A stretch of DNA of 64,000 nucleotides from JACVRW01 sp963771715. Its GTDB lineage: Bacteria > Actinomycetota > Thermoleophilia > Solirubrobacterales > Thermoleophilaceae. Shown one piece after another: positions 48,730 to 57,020 of this stretch. Both the position numbers and the translations under genes were made by a program. Location: assembly GCA_963771715.1 (NCBI GenBank), contig CAVYUQ010000018.1:1-64000 (forward strand), in the 5' to 3' direction. The stretch's first letter is position 1. Each line of letters begins with the position of its first letter. The notes beneath the pieces were generated by a model. It searched no databases and was not told the origin of the DNA. It was given only the letters and a program-made list of their open reading frames with translations.

Positions 48730-49233
48730 GTGCCGGCGCGTCGACTTCGCCCCGGCTCCACGCACGAGGTGGAGCGGGCTCGGGTCCCATTCACGTTCGA
48801 CGGTCGCGACATTGAGGGCGTGTGGGGCGAACCGCTGGCGGTGAGTCTGCTCGCCGCCGGGCAGCGAACCCTGTCACGCAGCTTCCGGTTCCACCGGCCG
48901 CGCGGCCTCATGTGCAGCACTGGCCAGTGCGGTTGGTGCGAGTGCGAGGTCGACGGCCGCCCGAGCGTGCGGACGTGCCGGGTGCCGTTGCGCGAGGGCA
49001 TGGTCGTGCGCGGTGAGCATGCCTGGCCGTCTGTGGAGCGCGACCTGCTGGGGTTGCTCGACCTGGGCTCGCGGTTCGTGCCGCCAACGTTCTACCACCA
49101 TCGATTCCTTCGACCGCGGCGGCTGCGCAAGGCGTATCTCGATGTGATCCGCTGGTTCGGCGGTCGGGGACGACTCCAGCTCGGCGACCGCCCCAGATCC
49201 ACGACTGCGCGCCGTCCGCGACGAGGTGCCTGA
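48730..49233 (+). CDS. HcnA-like 2Fe-2S protein of a predicted amine dehydrogenase
   Basis: A frame of 167 residues. After VPFTFDGRDIEGVWGEPLAV it has Cys62, Cys67, Cys70 and Cys83 in the spacing of plant-type ferredoxins, within CSTGQCGWCECEVDGR. This Fer2_4 domain is HcnA in cyanide synthase and the N-terminus of SoxA in sarcosine oxidase. The last 40 residues look out of frame. Frame 2 from about 49170 reads ATAPDPRLRAVRDEVPEVVV straight into the next gene. Either the two genes overlap by 8 bases or they are one fused polypeptide split by an indel. Confidence 0.78.
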   Translation: MPARRLRPGSTHEVERARVPFTFDGRDIEGVWGEPLAVSLLAAGQRTLSRSFRFHRPRGLMCSTGQCGWCECEVDGRPSVRTCRVPLREGMVVRGEHAWPSVERDLLGLLDLGSRFVPPTFYHHRFLRPRRLRKAYLDVIRWFGGRGRLQLGDRPRSTTARRPRRGA

Positions 49234-50407
49234 GGTGGTCGTCGTCGGGGGCGGTCGGAGCGGCCTCCTCGCGGCGCTCGGGGCAGCGGAGGCTGGGGCC
49301 AGGGTGGTGCTGCTGGAGGCGGAAGACCGCAGCGCGGCCGTATCTCCTCGCAGCGCGGAGCTTGCGGCGGAGGCCCGCGCGGCGGGGATCGACCTTCGCT
49401 TCGGCACGATCGCGACCGGCTGGTATGGCGGGATGCTGACCGCCTCCGACAAGGAGACGATCACGGAGCTGCGGCCGAGGGCCGTCGTCGCCGCGACCGG
49501 CACGTACGAGCTCGTCCCGGCCGTTCCCGGTTCGGACCGGCCGGGCGTCATGGGCGCCCGACTGGTGGGTCGCCTGATCGCGGGATTCGGCGTCGTGCCC
49601 GGCGATCGCGCGCTCCTGGTCGGAACGGGCGAGGAGCTTGACCATGCGGGCCAGGCCCTGCGAGACGCTGGGGCCACGGTCATCGGCCCCGTCGAGACAC
49701 GCGCCCTCGTCGCGGTCGGCGGACGCCGGTCCGTGACATGGGTCCGGGTCCTCGACACGGCAGGCACGGCCCGGCGGGAGCGTGTCGACGTCGTGGTCTT
49801 CGGCGATCGGACGCCAAACCTGGACCTCGTCCTTGCTGCCGGCGCCGCCGTGGAGTGGCGCGACGACCGCCTCGCCCCGCGGGCCGACGACGACGGTCGG
49901 ACGCAGGTGGCCGGCGTATTCGTCGCCGGTAGCGCGGCGGGGATGACCATGGATCCAGCAGCGGCCGACGCCCAGGCGCGACGGGCCGGACAGGCGGCAT
50001 CCGCTTTCGCGAACGGCTCGATCCCGAGCGGTGCGCTGACCGGCCCCGCCACCACCCGCACCGGGGACCTGGCCCGCAGCGTGTCCGTCGGTCACGCGGC
50101 CGCGCCGGGCTCGCCTGACGCGATCCTCTGCTTCTGTGAAGACGTCCGCGGCCACGAGATCCGGGCGGAGCGGGCCATGGGTTACACGGACCCGGAGCTC
50201 GTCAAGCGCCGCACCGGCGCGCTTACCGGTCCATGCCAGGGCAAGTACTGCCTGGCGAAGGTCACCTGTGCCCTGAACGACACGGACCCGAGCCAGCCGC
50301 CGGCGGGCATCGTCCTGCCGACCGGTCGACCGCCGCTCCGCCCGGTTCGCCTCGGCGACCTCGTCGCTGGAGAGGCGCCGGTCGCCGCCGCCCAGGACCA
50401 GCCTTGA
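49226..50407 (+). CDS. HcnB-like FAD/BFD-type Fe-S subunit of a predicted amine dehydrogenase
   Basis: A 393-residue frame starting VPEVVVVGGGRSGLLAALGA, an FAD loop. A mid-domain ATGTYELVPAVPGSDRPGVM and a second dinucleotide fold (GDRALLVGTGEEL) follow. Near residues 300-340 is a BFD-like [2Fe-2S] site, CFCEDVRGHE with GPCQGKYC. That order of domains is HcnB, OoxA and the alpha subunit of proline/hydroxyproline dehydrogenases. It lacks the GcvT half found in SoxA, so no folate transfer is expected. TTGA overlap joins it to the catalytic-type subunit at 50404. Confidence 0.85.
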   Translation: MPEVVVVGGGRSGLLAALGAAEAGARVVLLEAEDRSAAVSPRSAELAAEARAAGIDLRFGTIATGWYGGMLTASDKETITELRPRAVVAATGTYELVPAVPGSDRPGVMGARLVGRLIAGFGVVPGDRALLVGTGEELDHAGQALRDAGATVIGPVETRALVAVGGRRSVTWVRVLDTAGTARRERVDVVVFGDRTPNLDLVLAAGAAVEWRDDRLAPRADDDGRTQVAGVFVAGSAAGMTMDPAAADAQARRAGQAASAFANGSIPSGALTGPATTRTGDLARSVSVGHAAAPGSPDAILCFCEDVRGHEIRAERAMGYTDPELVKRRTGALTGPCQGKYCLAKVTCALNDTDPSQPPAGIVLPTGRPPLRPVRLGDLVAGEAPVAAAQDQP

Positions 50408-51615
50408 CCCGCAGCTCGGTGCCGGCATTCCTCGCCGGCGCGGATCCGCCGGCCGGCGCCGACGTCGTCATCGTCGGGGCGGGCATCGGGGGCCTCGCGA
50501 TCGCCCGCGAGCTGCTTGCCAAGGGCATCAAGGACATCGTCATCGTCGAGCGGGGCTACCCGGGTTCGGGGGCGACCGGCCGCAACGTCGCGCGCATCCG
50601 CGCGATGCAATTGACCGAGGAGCTCACCCACGTGGCGGGAGCCTGCCAGGACAAGTACGACCGCATGGGCGACGACCTCGGCTTCAACGTCCTGTTCTAC
50701 CGGCTGGGCTACGCGTGGGTGCTCTACGACGTGGACGAGGTCGAGCGGATGCGCGAGATCGTGGCGATGCACCACCGCATCGGCGTGCGCAGTGCACTGC
50801 TCTCCCCCGACGACACCCTACGGCGCTTGCCGGTCCTGCGCGGTGGCGAGCCGGTCGCGGGTTCCGTACTGAACGACGACGCCATCGTCCATCACGACGC
50901 GGTCGTCTGGGCCCATCTCGAGCATCTCGCCGGGCGGGCGGTCCAGCTGCTCCCCGGGACGACCGTCGAGGGCATCACGGTCGGCGACAGCGGTGTCGAG
51001 GCCGTCGAAACCGACCGTGGCCGCATCGCGACCCGTGTCGTCATCAACGCGGCCGGCGGATGGTCGGCCGAGCTCAACGCCATGGCCGGCGTGGTCGCCC
51101 CGAACCGACCGCATCGGCGGGAGGTGCTCGTGACCGCCCCGTTGCGCCGCTCGATCGACGCGGCCATCACCTTCTACCGCCCGATGGAGGGCTGGTTCAA
51201 CCAGACGCTGCGGGGCGAGGTGGTGATGGGCGTCGTCGATCCGAATGAGCCGGAGGGCGTCGAGCAGACCTCGACCGCCGCATTCCTGCGGCGGACTGCG
51301 TCGATCATCACCCGCAAGGCGCCTTGCCTGGCCGACGTGACCGTCATCCGCCAATGGGCAGGCATGTACGACATCACCCCGGACCACCTCCCGCTGGTCG
51401 GGCCGACACGCCAGCTCGACGGGTGGTGGCAGGCGAACGGCTGGAGCGGTCGCGGCATGCTCCTCGCACCCTATCTCGCCGAGCTCCTCGCGACGCGCCT
51501 GGCAACGGGCGCGACGCCGCCCCGGCTCGCGATGTTCGAACCGGATCGCTTCGACCCCGCCGCGGTGGCGACCGGCCCGGAGCAGGACTACTACGCTCGT
51601 TACGCGACACGCTGA
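50404..51615 (+). CDS. HcnC/SoxB-like FAD subunit of a predicted amine dehydrogenase
   Basis: A 403-residue intact frame. It has VVIVGAGIGGLAIARELLAK near residue 20, then YPGSGATGRNVARIRAMQLT. The C-terminal FAD contacts are GMYDITPDHLPLVGP and NGWSGRGMLLAPYLAELLA. The closest pattern is the SoxB/HcnC/OoxB catalytic subunit. The SoxB FMN histidine segment AKHDHVAW is replaced by NDDAIVHHDAVVWAHLEHL, which keeps a His-Asp pair. The TTG start (50404) overlaps the previous stop. With the two preceding subunits it would form a membrane- or electron-carrier-linked amine dehydrogenase. Confidence 0.85.
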   Translation: MTRSSVPAFLAGADPPAGADVVIVGAGIGGLAIARELLAKGIKDIVIVERGYPGSGATGRNVARIRAMQLTEELTHVAGACQDKYDRMGDDLGFNVLFYRLGYAWVLYDVDEVERMREIVAMHHRIGVRSALLSPDDTLRRLPVLRGGEPVAGSVLNDDAIVHHDAVVWAHLEHLAGRAVQLLPGTTVEGITVGDSGVEAVETDRGRIATRVVINAAGGWSAELNAMAGVVAPNRPHRREVLVTAPLRRSIDAAITFYRPMEGWFNQTLRGEVVMGVVDPNEPEGVEQTSTAAFLRRTASIITRKAPCLADVTVIRQWAGMYDITPDHLPLVGPTRQLDGWWQANGWSGRGMLLAPYLAELLATRLATGATPPRLAMFEPDRFDPAAVATGPEQDYYARYATR

Positions 51616-51741
51616 ACGAACCTTCACTCCGCCCCCACCCTGCCCGTAACCGATCTGGGGCATCCTTCCCGGTGCCGGGCCTTCGTCCGGCGCCGTCCGC
51701 GCGGCCGCCGCGCGGTCGACCGTCGCCACCGCACGAGCGCG
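51616..51741 (+). promoter_or_regulatory. Gap upstream of the S41 peptidase
   Basis: This 126-base gap has TAACCGAT near 51646 as a weak -10 candidate. No hairpin terminator for the long operon is obvious. The region 51690-51735 is Arg/Pro-like in every frame and could hide an N-terminal extension of the peptidase, but nothing supports a separate gene. Confidence 0.25.
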
Positions 51742-53133
51742 ATGCCACCCATGGATACCGACGGGACCCCGACCGAGCTGACCACCGACCACGAGCCGCC
51801 GAGCGTGACCTCCCTCACGCCCGGTCCCTCCCAGGCTCCGACGTCACCGGCGGCCGGCCAGGGGGGCCGAGCGGTGCTCATCGGTGCGATCGTCGCGCTC
51901 GCGTTGGTCGTGACGTTCAGCGCCGGGATCGGGGTCGGTCGGCTGGTGATGCCGCTTGGCACGCCGGCCGGTGCGATCCCGAACCCTGCGTCCAGCCCGG
52001 CCGCCTCCGCCCCGACCGATTTCGGGCTGATCAAGGAGGCCTGGGACACGATCCACCAGCAGTACGTCGCCCGGGACGAGATCGATGACCGGGAGCTCAT
52101 CTACGGCGCCATCGACGGCATGACCGAGGCGGTCGGCGATACCGGGCACACCGACTTCATGACGCCCACGGAGCGCAAGGAGCGCGACGACGCGCTCAAG
52201 GGGTCGTACGTCGGGGTCGGGGTGCGCATCGACGAGAACGACGAGGGCTTGTTGCGCGTCGTGTCCGTGTTCGACGGGAGCCCCGCCGAAGCGGCCGGGC
52301 TCAAGCCGGACGACGTGATCGTGGCGGTCGACGGCCGCAAGACCCTCGGCCAGCCGATCGACGAGGTCGCCGGCTGGGTCCGCGGCGAGGCCGGAACCAG
52401 CGTTGAGCTCACGATCCGCAGCGGGAGCGACGGCATCGAGCGGACGGTCTCGATCGTCCGCGCGGACGTTCCGATCGAGCCCGTGTCGTGGGCGATGGTC
52501 CCGGGCTCCAAGAGCGCACTGATCCGGCTCGAGCAGTTCTCACAGGGTGCAGCCGACGACGTCGTCCAGGCGCTGACCGACGCCCGCGCGGCCGGGGCGG
52601 ACCGCGTCGTCCTCGACCTGCGCGGCAACCCCGGCGGCTACGTCAACGAGGCGGTCGGCATCGCCAGCCAGTTCCTCAAGAGCGGCATCGTCTACATCGA
52701 GCGCAACGCCGCAGGCGACCGCGTCGAGCATCGCGTCACCGACGGTGGCGTTGCCACGGACCTGCCGCTGACCGTGATCGTCGACGGCGACACCGCCAGC
52801 TCATCCGAGATCGTGTCGGGTGCGCTGCAGGACGCCGGGCGCGCGAAGGTCGTCGGCGAGACCACGTTCGGCACGGGCACGGTCCTTGGTGAGTTCGTGC
52901 TGTCGGACGGCTCGGCGCTGCGGATCGGGACCGTGGAGTGGCTGACGCCGGAGGGTCGGCGCATCTGGCACGAGGGCATCGCCCCGGACGTGCCGGTCAC
53001 GTTGCCCGACGGCGACGTGCCGCTGAGTCCGGACGACGTCCAGCGGTTGACGCCGGCCGAGGTCGGCTCGATGCAGGACCTTCAGCTCTCGAAGGCCCTC
53101 GAGATCGTTGCCGCGGAGCCGGCGCCGAACTAG
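51742..53133 (+). CDS. S41-family C-terminal processing peptidase, catalytic Lys position replaced
   Basis: A 463-residue protein. A cytoplasmic lead is followed by one membrane span (residues 45-70, AVLIGAIVALALVVTFSAGI). A PDZ domain with YVGVGVRIDENDEGLLRVVS and SPAEAAGLKPDDVIVAVDG comes next. The S41 core has LDLRGNPGGYVNEAV and the nucleophile Ser in DGDTASSSEIVSGALQ. The position normally occupied by the catalytic Lys (FGKGxVQ) reads TFGTGTVLGEF. Activity by the usual Ser-Lys dyad is therefore doubtful, unless this lineage uses another base. It is anchored with the protease outside the membrane. The stop shares CTAG with the convergent small gene. Confidence 0.88.
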   Translation: MPPMDTDGTPTELTTDHEPPSVTSLTPGPSQAPTSPAAGQGGRAVLIGAIVALALVVTFSAGIGVGRLVMPLGTPAGAIPNPASSPAASAPTDFGLIKEAWDTIHQQYVARDEIDDRELIYGAIDGMTEAVGDTGHTDFMTPTERKERDDALKGSYVGVGVRIDENDEGLLRVVSVFDGSPAEAAGLKPDDVIVAVDGRKTLGQPIDEVAGWVRGEAGTSVELTIRSGSDGIERTVSIVRADVPIEPVSWAMVPGSKSALIRLEQFSQGAADDVVQALTDARAAGADRVVLDLRGNPGGYVNEAVGIASQFLKSGIVYIERNAAGDRVEHRVTDGGVATDLPLTVIVDGDTASSSEIVSGALQDAGRAKVVGETTFGTGTVLGEFVLSDGSALRIGTVEWLTPEGRRIWHEGIAPDVPVTLPDGDVPLSPDDVQRLTPAEVGSMQDLQLSKALEIVAAEPAPN

Positions 53134-53405
53134 GACTCCGGCTTCGCTTCGGGACCGGGCGGTGGCTCGGGCGCAGCGGCCTCGGGCGGTTCCGGCGCGG
53201 GCTCGGGTGGGGTCTCCAGCACGTCCCCCGGGAAGACGACCTGCAGGTCGCCGATGCCCTGGCCGCCGAGCCCGCGGACCGGTTGGCCCTTCACGATCAG
53301 CTCCTGCACGGGCGGCATGGTGCGGAAGATCTGCTGGTCGAAGCCGACGATGATCGCGCCGATCGTCTGGCCCGTCGGGCGGCCCTTCTTCCGCTTGCCG
53401 GTCAC
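53130..53405 (-). CDS. Small basic protein with acidic Pro/Glu tail, coupled to the MFS gene
   Basis: A 91-residue protein from GTG 53405: a basic start KRKKGRPTG, then TIGAIIVGFDQQIFRTMPP, VQELIVKGQPVRGLGGQGI and a Pro/Glu/Ala-rich tail. As given it appears as the C-terminus of the transporter frame. The GTGA overlap with the repaired transporter stop marks it as a separate gene. No family name is known to me, although I recall similar stand-alone proteins. The convergent S41 stop lies in the same CTAG. Confidence 0.6.
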   Translation of the reverse strand: MTGKRKKGRPTGQTIGAIIVGFDQQIFRTMPPVQELIVKGQPVRGLGGQGIGDLQVVFPGDVLETPPEPAPEPPEAAAPEPPPGPEAKPES

Positions 53406-54665
53406 GCGGCGGTCGCCTCGGCCTTGGCGGCGGGCGGTGGTGCAGCCCGATACCGGCCGGCGGATGGCCAGCGCGGCGAAGCCGGCCACGATCGCGATCC
53501 AACCCGCGGCTACGAACGCCGCCGCGTAGTCGCCGACGTTCTCGCGCACCACACCCGCGGCCCAGGCCGCGATCGCCGCGCCGAGCATGTGCGCGGCGAA
53601 CACCCATCCATACACGATGCCGACGTTGTGCCGCCCGAATCGATCGGCCACGAGCGCCACGGTGGGCGGCACGGTCGCGATGTAGTCGAGGCCGAACAGG
53701 ACCGCGAACGCCCCGATCGACACCGCGTCGTGGATGAACGGCAGGAAGAGCAGGCTGACCCCGCGAAAGCCGTAGTAGATCAGCAGCAGCTTGCGGGGGT
53801 CCCAGCGATCGGTCAGCCAGCCGCTCGCGATCGTGCCGACGAAATTGAAGAAGCCCATGACCGCGAGTGCTCCCGACGCGGCCACGGCCGTGAACCCGTG
53901 ATCGACCGCGTGCGGGATGAAGTGCTGACCGACCAAGCCGTTGGAGGTGGCGCCACAGACGAAGAACGTGCCGGCGAGGAACCAGAAGTCCGACGTTCGG
54001 ACCGCGCGCCGCATCACGCCGCGATCGGCCGGACGCGTCGGAACGATCGCGCCCTCCGTGACGCCCTGCGGCCGGACCCCGACGTCCGCGGGATCGTTGC
54101 GCACCCACAGGATCACGGGCACCACCAGGACGAGGGCGAGCGCCCCGAGCACGACCGCCCCGAACCGCCAGCCGGCGGTCACCGCGAGCGCGGTCAGCAG
54201 CGGATAGAAGATCAGCTGTCCGGTGCTCGTGCTCGCGCCGAGGATCCCGGTCACGAGGCCACGGTTGCGCACGAACCAGCGGGTCGCGACGGTCGGGCCG
54301 AGCACGCTCGCCACCAGCCCCGTCCCGAGCCCCGACAGTAGCCCGAACAGCAGCGTCAGCTGCCAGATCTCGCGGACCACGCTGGTCGCGAGAAGCGCGG
54401 CTCCGGTGACGACCAGGCTGGTCAGCACGACGGCGCGGACCCCGACCCGGGAGATCAGCCACCCGCTCAGCGGGCCGGACAGCCCGAACACCACGAGCCC
54501 GGCCGCGGCAGCGAACGACACCGAAGCCGTCGACCAGCCCGGTTCTGCCGTCATCGACAGGATGAACGCGCCCGGCGCCGAGCGGACACCGGCCGTGATC
54601 AGCACGACGATCGCGGTGACCGCGACGACCACCCAGCCGTAGAAGATCGGCCCGCGACGCGTCAT
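53402..54665 (-). CDS. Major facilitator superfamily transporter, one frameshift near the end
   Basis: About 420 residues and 12 membrane spans. It begins FYGWVVVAVTAIVVLITAGV, has LSGPLSGWLISRVGVRAVVL (the loop 2-3 region) and SGWLTDRWDPRKLLLIYYGF in the second half. The type is the oxalate/formate or monocarboxylate-like MFS group. An indel near 53450 moves the end into the frame RYRAAPPPAAKAEATAA with TGA at 53404-53402, overlapping the small gene. Without that repair the two genes look like one of 511 residues. The substrate is unknown. Confidence 0.82.
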
Positions 54666-54781
54666 CGCGAGAGTCTACGGTCGTGGGACGAGATGCCGAC
54701 GCCCCGCGCGTATAAGGTTGGTCGCGCACGAGGCGGCTCGGCTGACCAGACCGCCGCGACTCGTCGAGTGGAGGGCTCACC
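54666..54781. promoter_or_regulatory. Divergent gap between the MFS gene and the hypothetical gene at 54782
   Basis: On the plus strand TATAAG near 54711-54716 is a likely -10 box, giving a leader of about 60 bases, with GGAGGG before ATG 54782. On the minus strand TAGACT at 54676-54671 is followed by 5 bases and the transporter start at 54665, close to the leaderless spacing seen elsewhere. Confidence 0.4.
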
Positions 54782-55294
54782 ATGCATGTCCAGGCCCGAG
54801 CAAAACCAGCCGCGTCTGAAGCCGATCTGGGACTGTTCCTTGAGCGTCTGGCCGCCAACCCGGCCGAGGGGCTGGACTCGATCAACATCGAGGGAGTGAG
54901 CGGGAGCGGGATCGAGTCCAAGGATGACGGGCAGTTCGTGTTCGTCGTCCAGCATGGCCGGGAAGCCGATTGCCACGACCGCCTGACCCCGACCTACGGC
55001 GTGCAGTGGACGACCGACCTGTACCAAGAGGCGATCCCGCCCGAGAACGAGCAGGACGGACCCCCAGCTGCACCTGCGGACCCCAATCGGCCCGGCGTCC
55101 TGCTCGAGATCATCCGGCATGCGAAGGAGGGTCGCGACCCGGCACGCAGCAGCAAGGTCGATGGGGTGCTGATCGGCGCCTTCACCGGTAAGAAGAACCG
55201 CTTCTTCGCCCAGGTCACGTTCGAGGATTTCAGCGTGGACGACCGAGCGGCCGGAGCCACACCCGGACGACTAGAGCAGCTCTCCGTGGGCTGA
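54782..55294 (+). CDS. Hypothetical protein of unknown family
   Basis: A 170-residue intact protein. It starts with FLERLAANPAEGLDSINIEG, then HDRLTPTYGVQWTTDLYQ and a C-terminal GKKNRFFAQVTFEDFSVDD. There is no signal or membrane span. GGAGGG precedes the ATG. It converges with the lysine 2,3-aminomutase gene and overlaps its end by 24 bases. I do not recognise a domain. Confidence 0.7.
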   Translation: MHVQARAKPAASEADLGLFLERLAANPAEGLDSINIEGVSGSGIESKDDGQFVFVVQHGREADCHDRLTPTYGVQWTTDLYQEAIPPENEQDGPPAAPADPNRPGVLLEIIRHAKEGRDPARSSKVDGVLIGAFTGKKNRFFAQVTFEDFSVDDRAAGATPGRLEQLSVG

Positions 55295-56851
55295 CGCGGT
55301 CGGCTCGCCCTCGCGCGGCCGCGGCTCCTCGCCGGGGCCGTAGTCGGCCGTGTCGCCGTCGCTCGGGGCGGCGACATCGCCGGGTTCGAGCACCCGCAGT
55401 GGCGCCCCGGCCTTGCCTTCGAGCGCCCCGACGCCGAACGGGACCCACTTCGATGGGTCCTGGAGCCGGTGCGCCTCGGTGTTGCCGCGCTGGTGGACCT
55501 CCTCGAAGCCCTTTGGCTCGATCCACATGCGCTCGCCCTCGAGCAGGCCGAGGACGCCGGACTGGCCGGGTTCCGGCCGCTCGTGCTGGCAATAGGCGCA
55601 CGCCGCCGAATCGTGCTTCTGGTAGTGCTCGGGCTCCTCGTACGTCGTGATGTAGCCCTCGTAGTTGCGCAGCACGACCTTGTGGTCCGAGTACGAGATC
55701 AGGTAGTTGGGCATGACCGGGATCTTGCCGCCACCGCCGGGCGCATCGATCACGAAGGTCGGCACCGCGTACCCGCTCGTGTGCCCGCGCAGCCCCTCCA
55801 TGATCTCGAGCCCCTTGCCGACCGGTGTCCGGAAGTGCCCGGAACCCTCGACCAGGTCGCACTGGTACAGGTAGTACGGGCGGATGCGGTTCGCGACGAG
55901 CTTGTGGACCAGCGATCGCTGGATGTGGACGCAGTCGTTGACGCCGGCGAGCAGCACGCTCTGGTTGCCGACCGGCAGCCCGGCCCTGGTCAGCTTGTCG
56001 ACCGCGCGCGAGACCTCGGGCGTGATCTCGTTCGGGTGGTTGAAGTGCAGGTTGATCCAGAGCGGGTGGTACTTCTCGAGGACCTCGCACAGCTCGTCGT
56101 CGATGCGCTGCGGCAGGAAGACCGGCACGCGGCTCCCGATGCGGATGATCTCGATGTGAGGGATCTCACGCAGGCCGCGGAGGATCTTCTCGAACAGCTT
56201 CGGCGCGAGCGTGAGGCCGTCGCCGCCGGAGATCAGGACGTCGCGGACCTGCGGGGTCCGGCGCAAGTACTCGAGCTGCGCCTCGTGGTCGCGGCTGTTG
56301 AAGTTCTGGGTGGGGTCGCCCACGATCCGGGAACGGGTGCAGTACCGGCAGTACGACGCGCACTGGGTCGTCACGAGCATCAGGACTCGGTCCGGGTAGC
56401 GGTGGACGAGGCCTGGCACCGGGGAGTGGCGGTCCTCGGCGAGCGGGTCCTCCATCATCGCCGTGAACGCTTCGTGCTCCGAGCCGATCGGGATCACCTG
56501 GCGGCGGATCGGGTCGTTGGGATCGTCCGGGTCGATCAGGCTGATGAAGTAGGGCGTGATGTCGACCCGGAACTTGTCCGGCGCCGAGAGGCCCTCGCGC
56601 TCTTCCTCGGTCAGGTTCAGGATCTGCCCGACCTCCTCGAGGTCGTTGACCCGGTGCGAGAGCTGCCAGCGCCAGTCGTTCCACTGCGCGTCGGGCACGT
56701 CCTCGTAGATCGGCGCCCGGCGGCTGACGGCCGGCCGGCCGTCCGGACCCAGGACCCGCGCCGGGTCGGAGAGGTTCACGAACGGCGCCTCGGCGGCCGC
56801 CCGTGCAGCGGCCTGGTGCGCGACGGCGGTCTTGATCTCGTGGGCGTCCAA
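55271..56851 (-). CDS. kamA: Lysine 2,3-aminomutase, radical SAM/PLP
   Basis: A 526-residue intact frame. QCASYCRYCTRSRIVG holds the CxxxCxxC iron-sulfur site for S-adenosylmethionine. LLAGVND and CDLVEGSGHFRTPVGKG include the two Asp that bind the lysine side chain in characterised enzymes and the PLP Lys. A zinc-type CAYCQ lies near the end of the core. A 60-residue Pro/Glu/Gly-rich tail follows. The start is TTG 56851: an in-frame stop lies just upstream and GGGAGG is 8 bases before it. It converts L-lysine to beta-lysine, which may serve as an osmolyte precursor or in lysine fermentation. Confidence 0.9.
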   Translation of the reverse strand: MDAHEIKTAVAHQAAARAAAEAPFVNLSDPARVLGPDGRPAVSRRAPIYEDVPDAQWNDWRWQLSHRVNDLEEVGQILNLTEEEREGLSAPDKFRVDITPYFISLIDPDDPNDPIRRQVIPIGSEHEAFTAMMEDPLAEDRHSPVPGLVHRYPDRVLMLVTTQCASYCRYCTRSRIVGDPTQNFNSRDHEAQLEYLRRTPQVRDVLISGGDGLTLAPKLFEKILRGLREIPHIEIIRIGSRVPVFLPQRIDDELCEVLEKYHPLWINLHFNHPNEITPEVSRAVDKLTRAGLPVGNQSVLLAGVNDCVHIQRSLVHKLVANRIRPYYLYQCDLVEGSGHFRTPVGKGLEIMEGLRGHTSGYAVPTFVIDAPGGGGKIPVMPNYLISYSDHKVVLRNYEGYITTYEEPEHYQKHDSAACAYCQHERPEPGQSGVLGLLEGERMWIEPKGFEEVHQRGNTEAHRLQDPSKWVPFGVGALEGKAGAPLRVLEPGDVAAPSDGDTADYGPGEEPRPREGEPTASAHGELL

Positions 56852-56892
56852 GCGGGCGGCCTCCCGGTTCTCTGTTCAGCGCGCGGCAGCGA

Positions 56893-56931
56893 TGCATAGA
56901 AAGTATGCACGCTGCAAGTCGCCGGATGATA
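56893..56931 (-). promoter_or_regulatory. kamA: Promoter of kamA with an inverted repeat just downstream of the start point
   Basis: TATCAT at 56931-56926 is a -10 box, so the transcript should start near 56918. A perfect 6-bp inverted repeat, TGCATA and TATGCA with a 5-base spacer, occupies 56893-56909, about +9 to +25. It is AT-rich against a 70 percent GC background. It could be a repressor site or a small 5' hairpin. Confidence 0.45.
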
Positions 56932-57020
56932 GCCGAGGATCGTCGGGCCGGTCCAGCGCCCGAAGGTCCCCCTTGCGGCGGTCGGAAGCCGAATCCGCGG
57001 GGTCAACGTGGGTGATGCCG

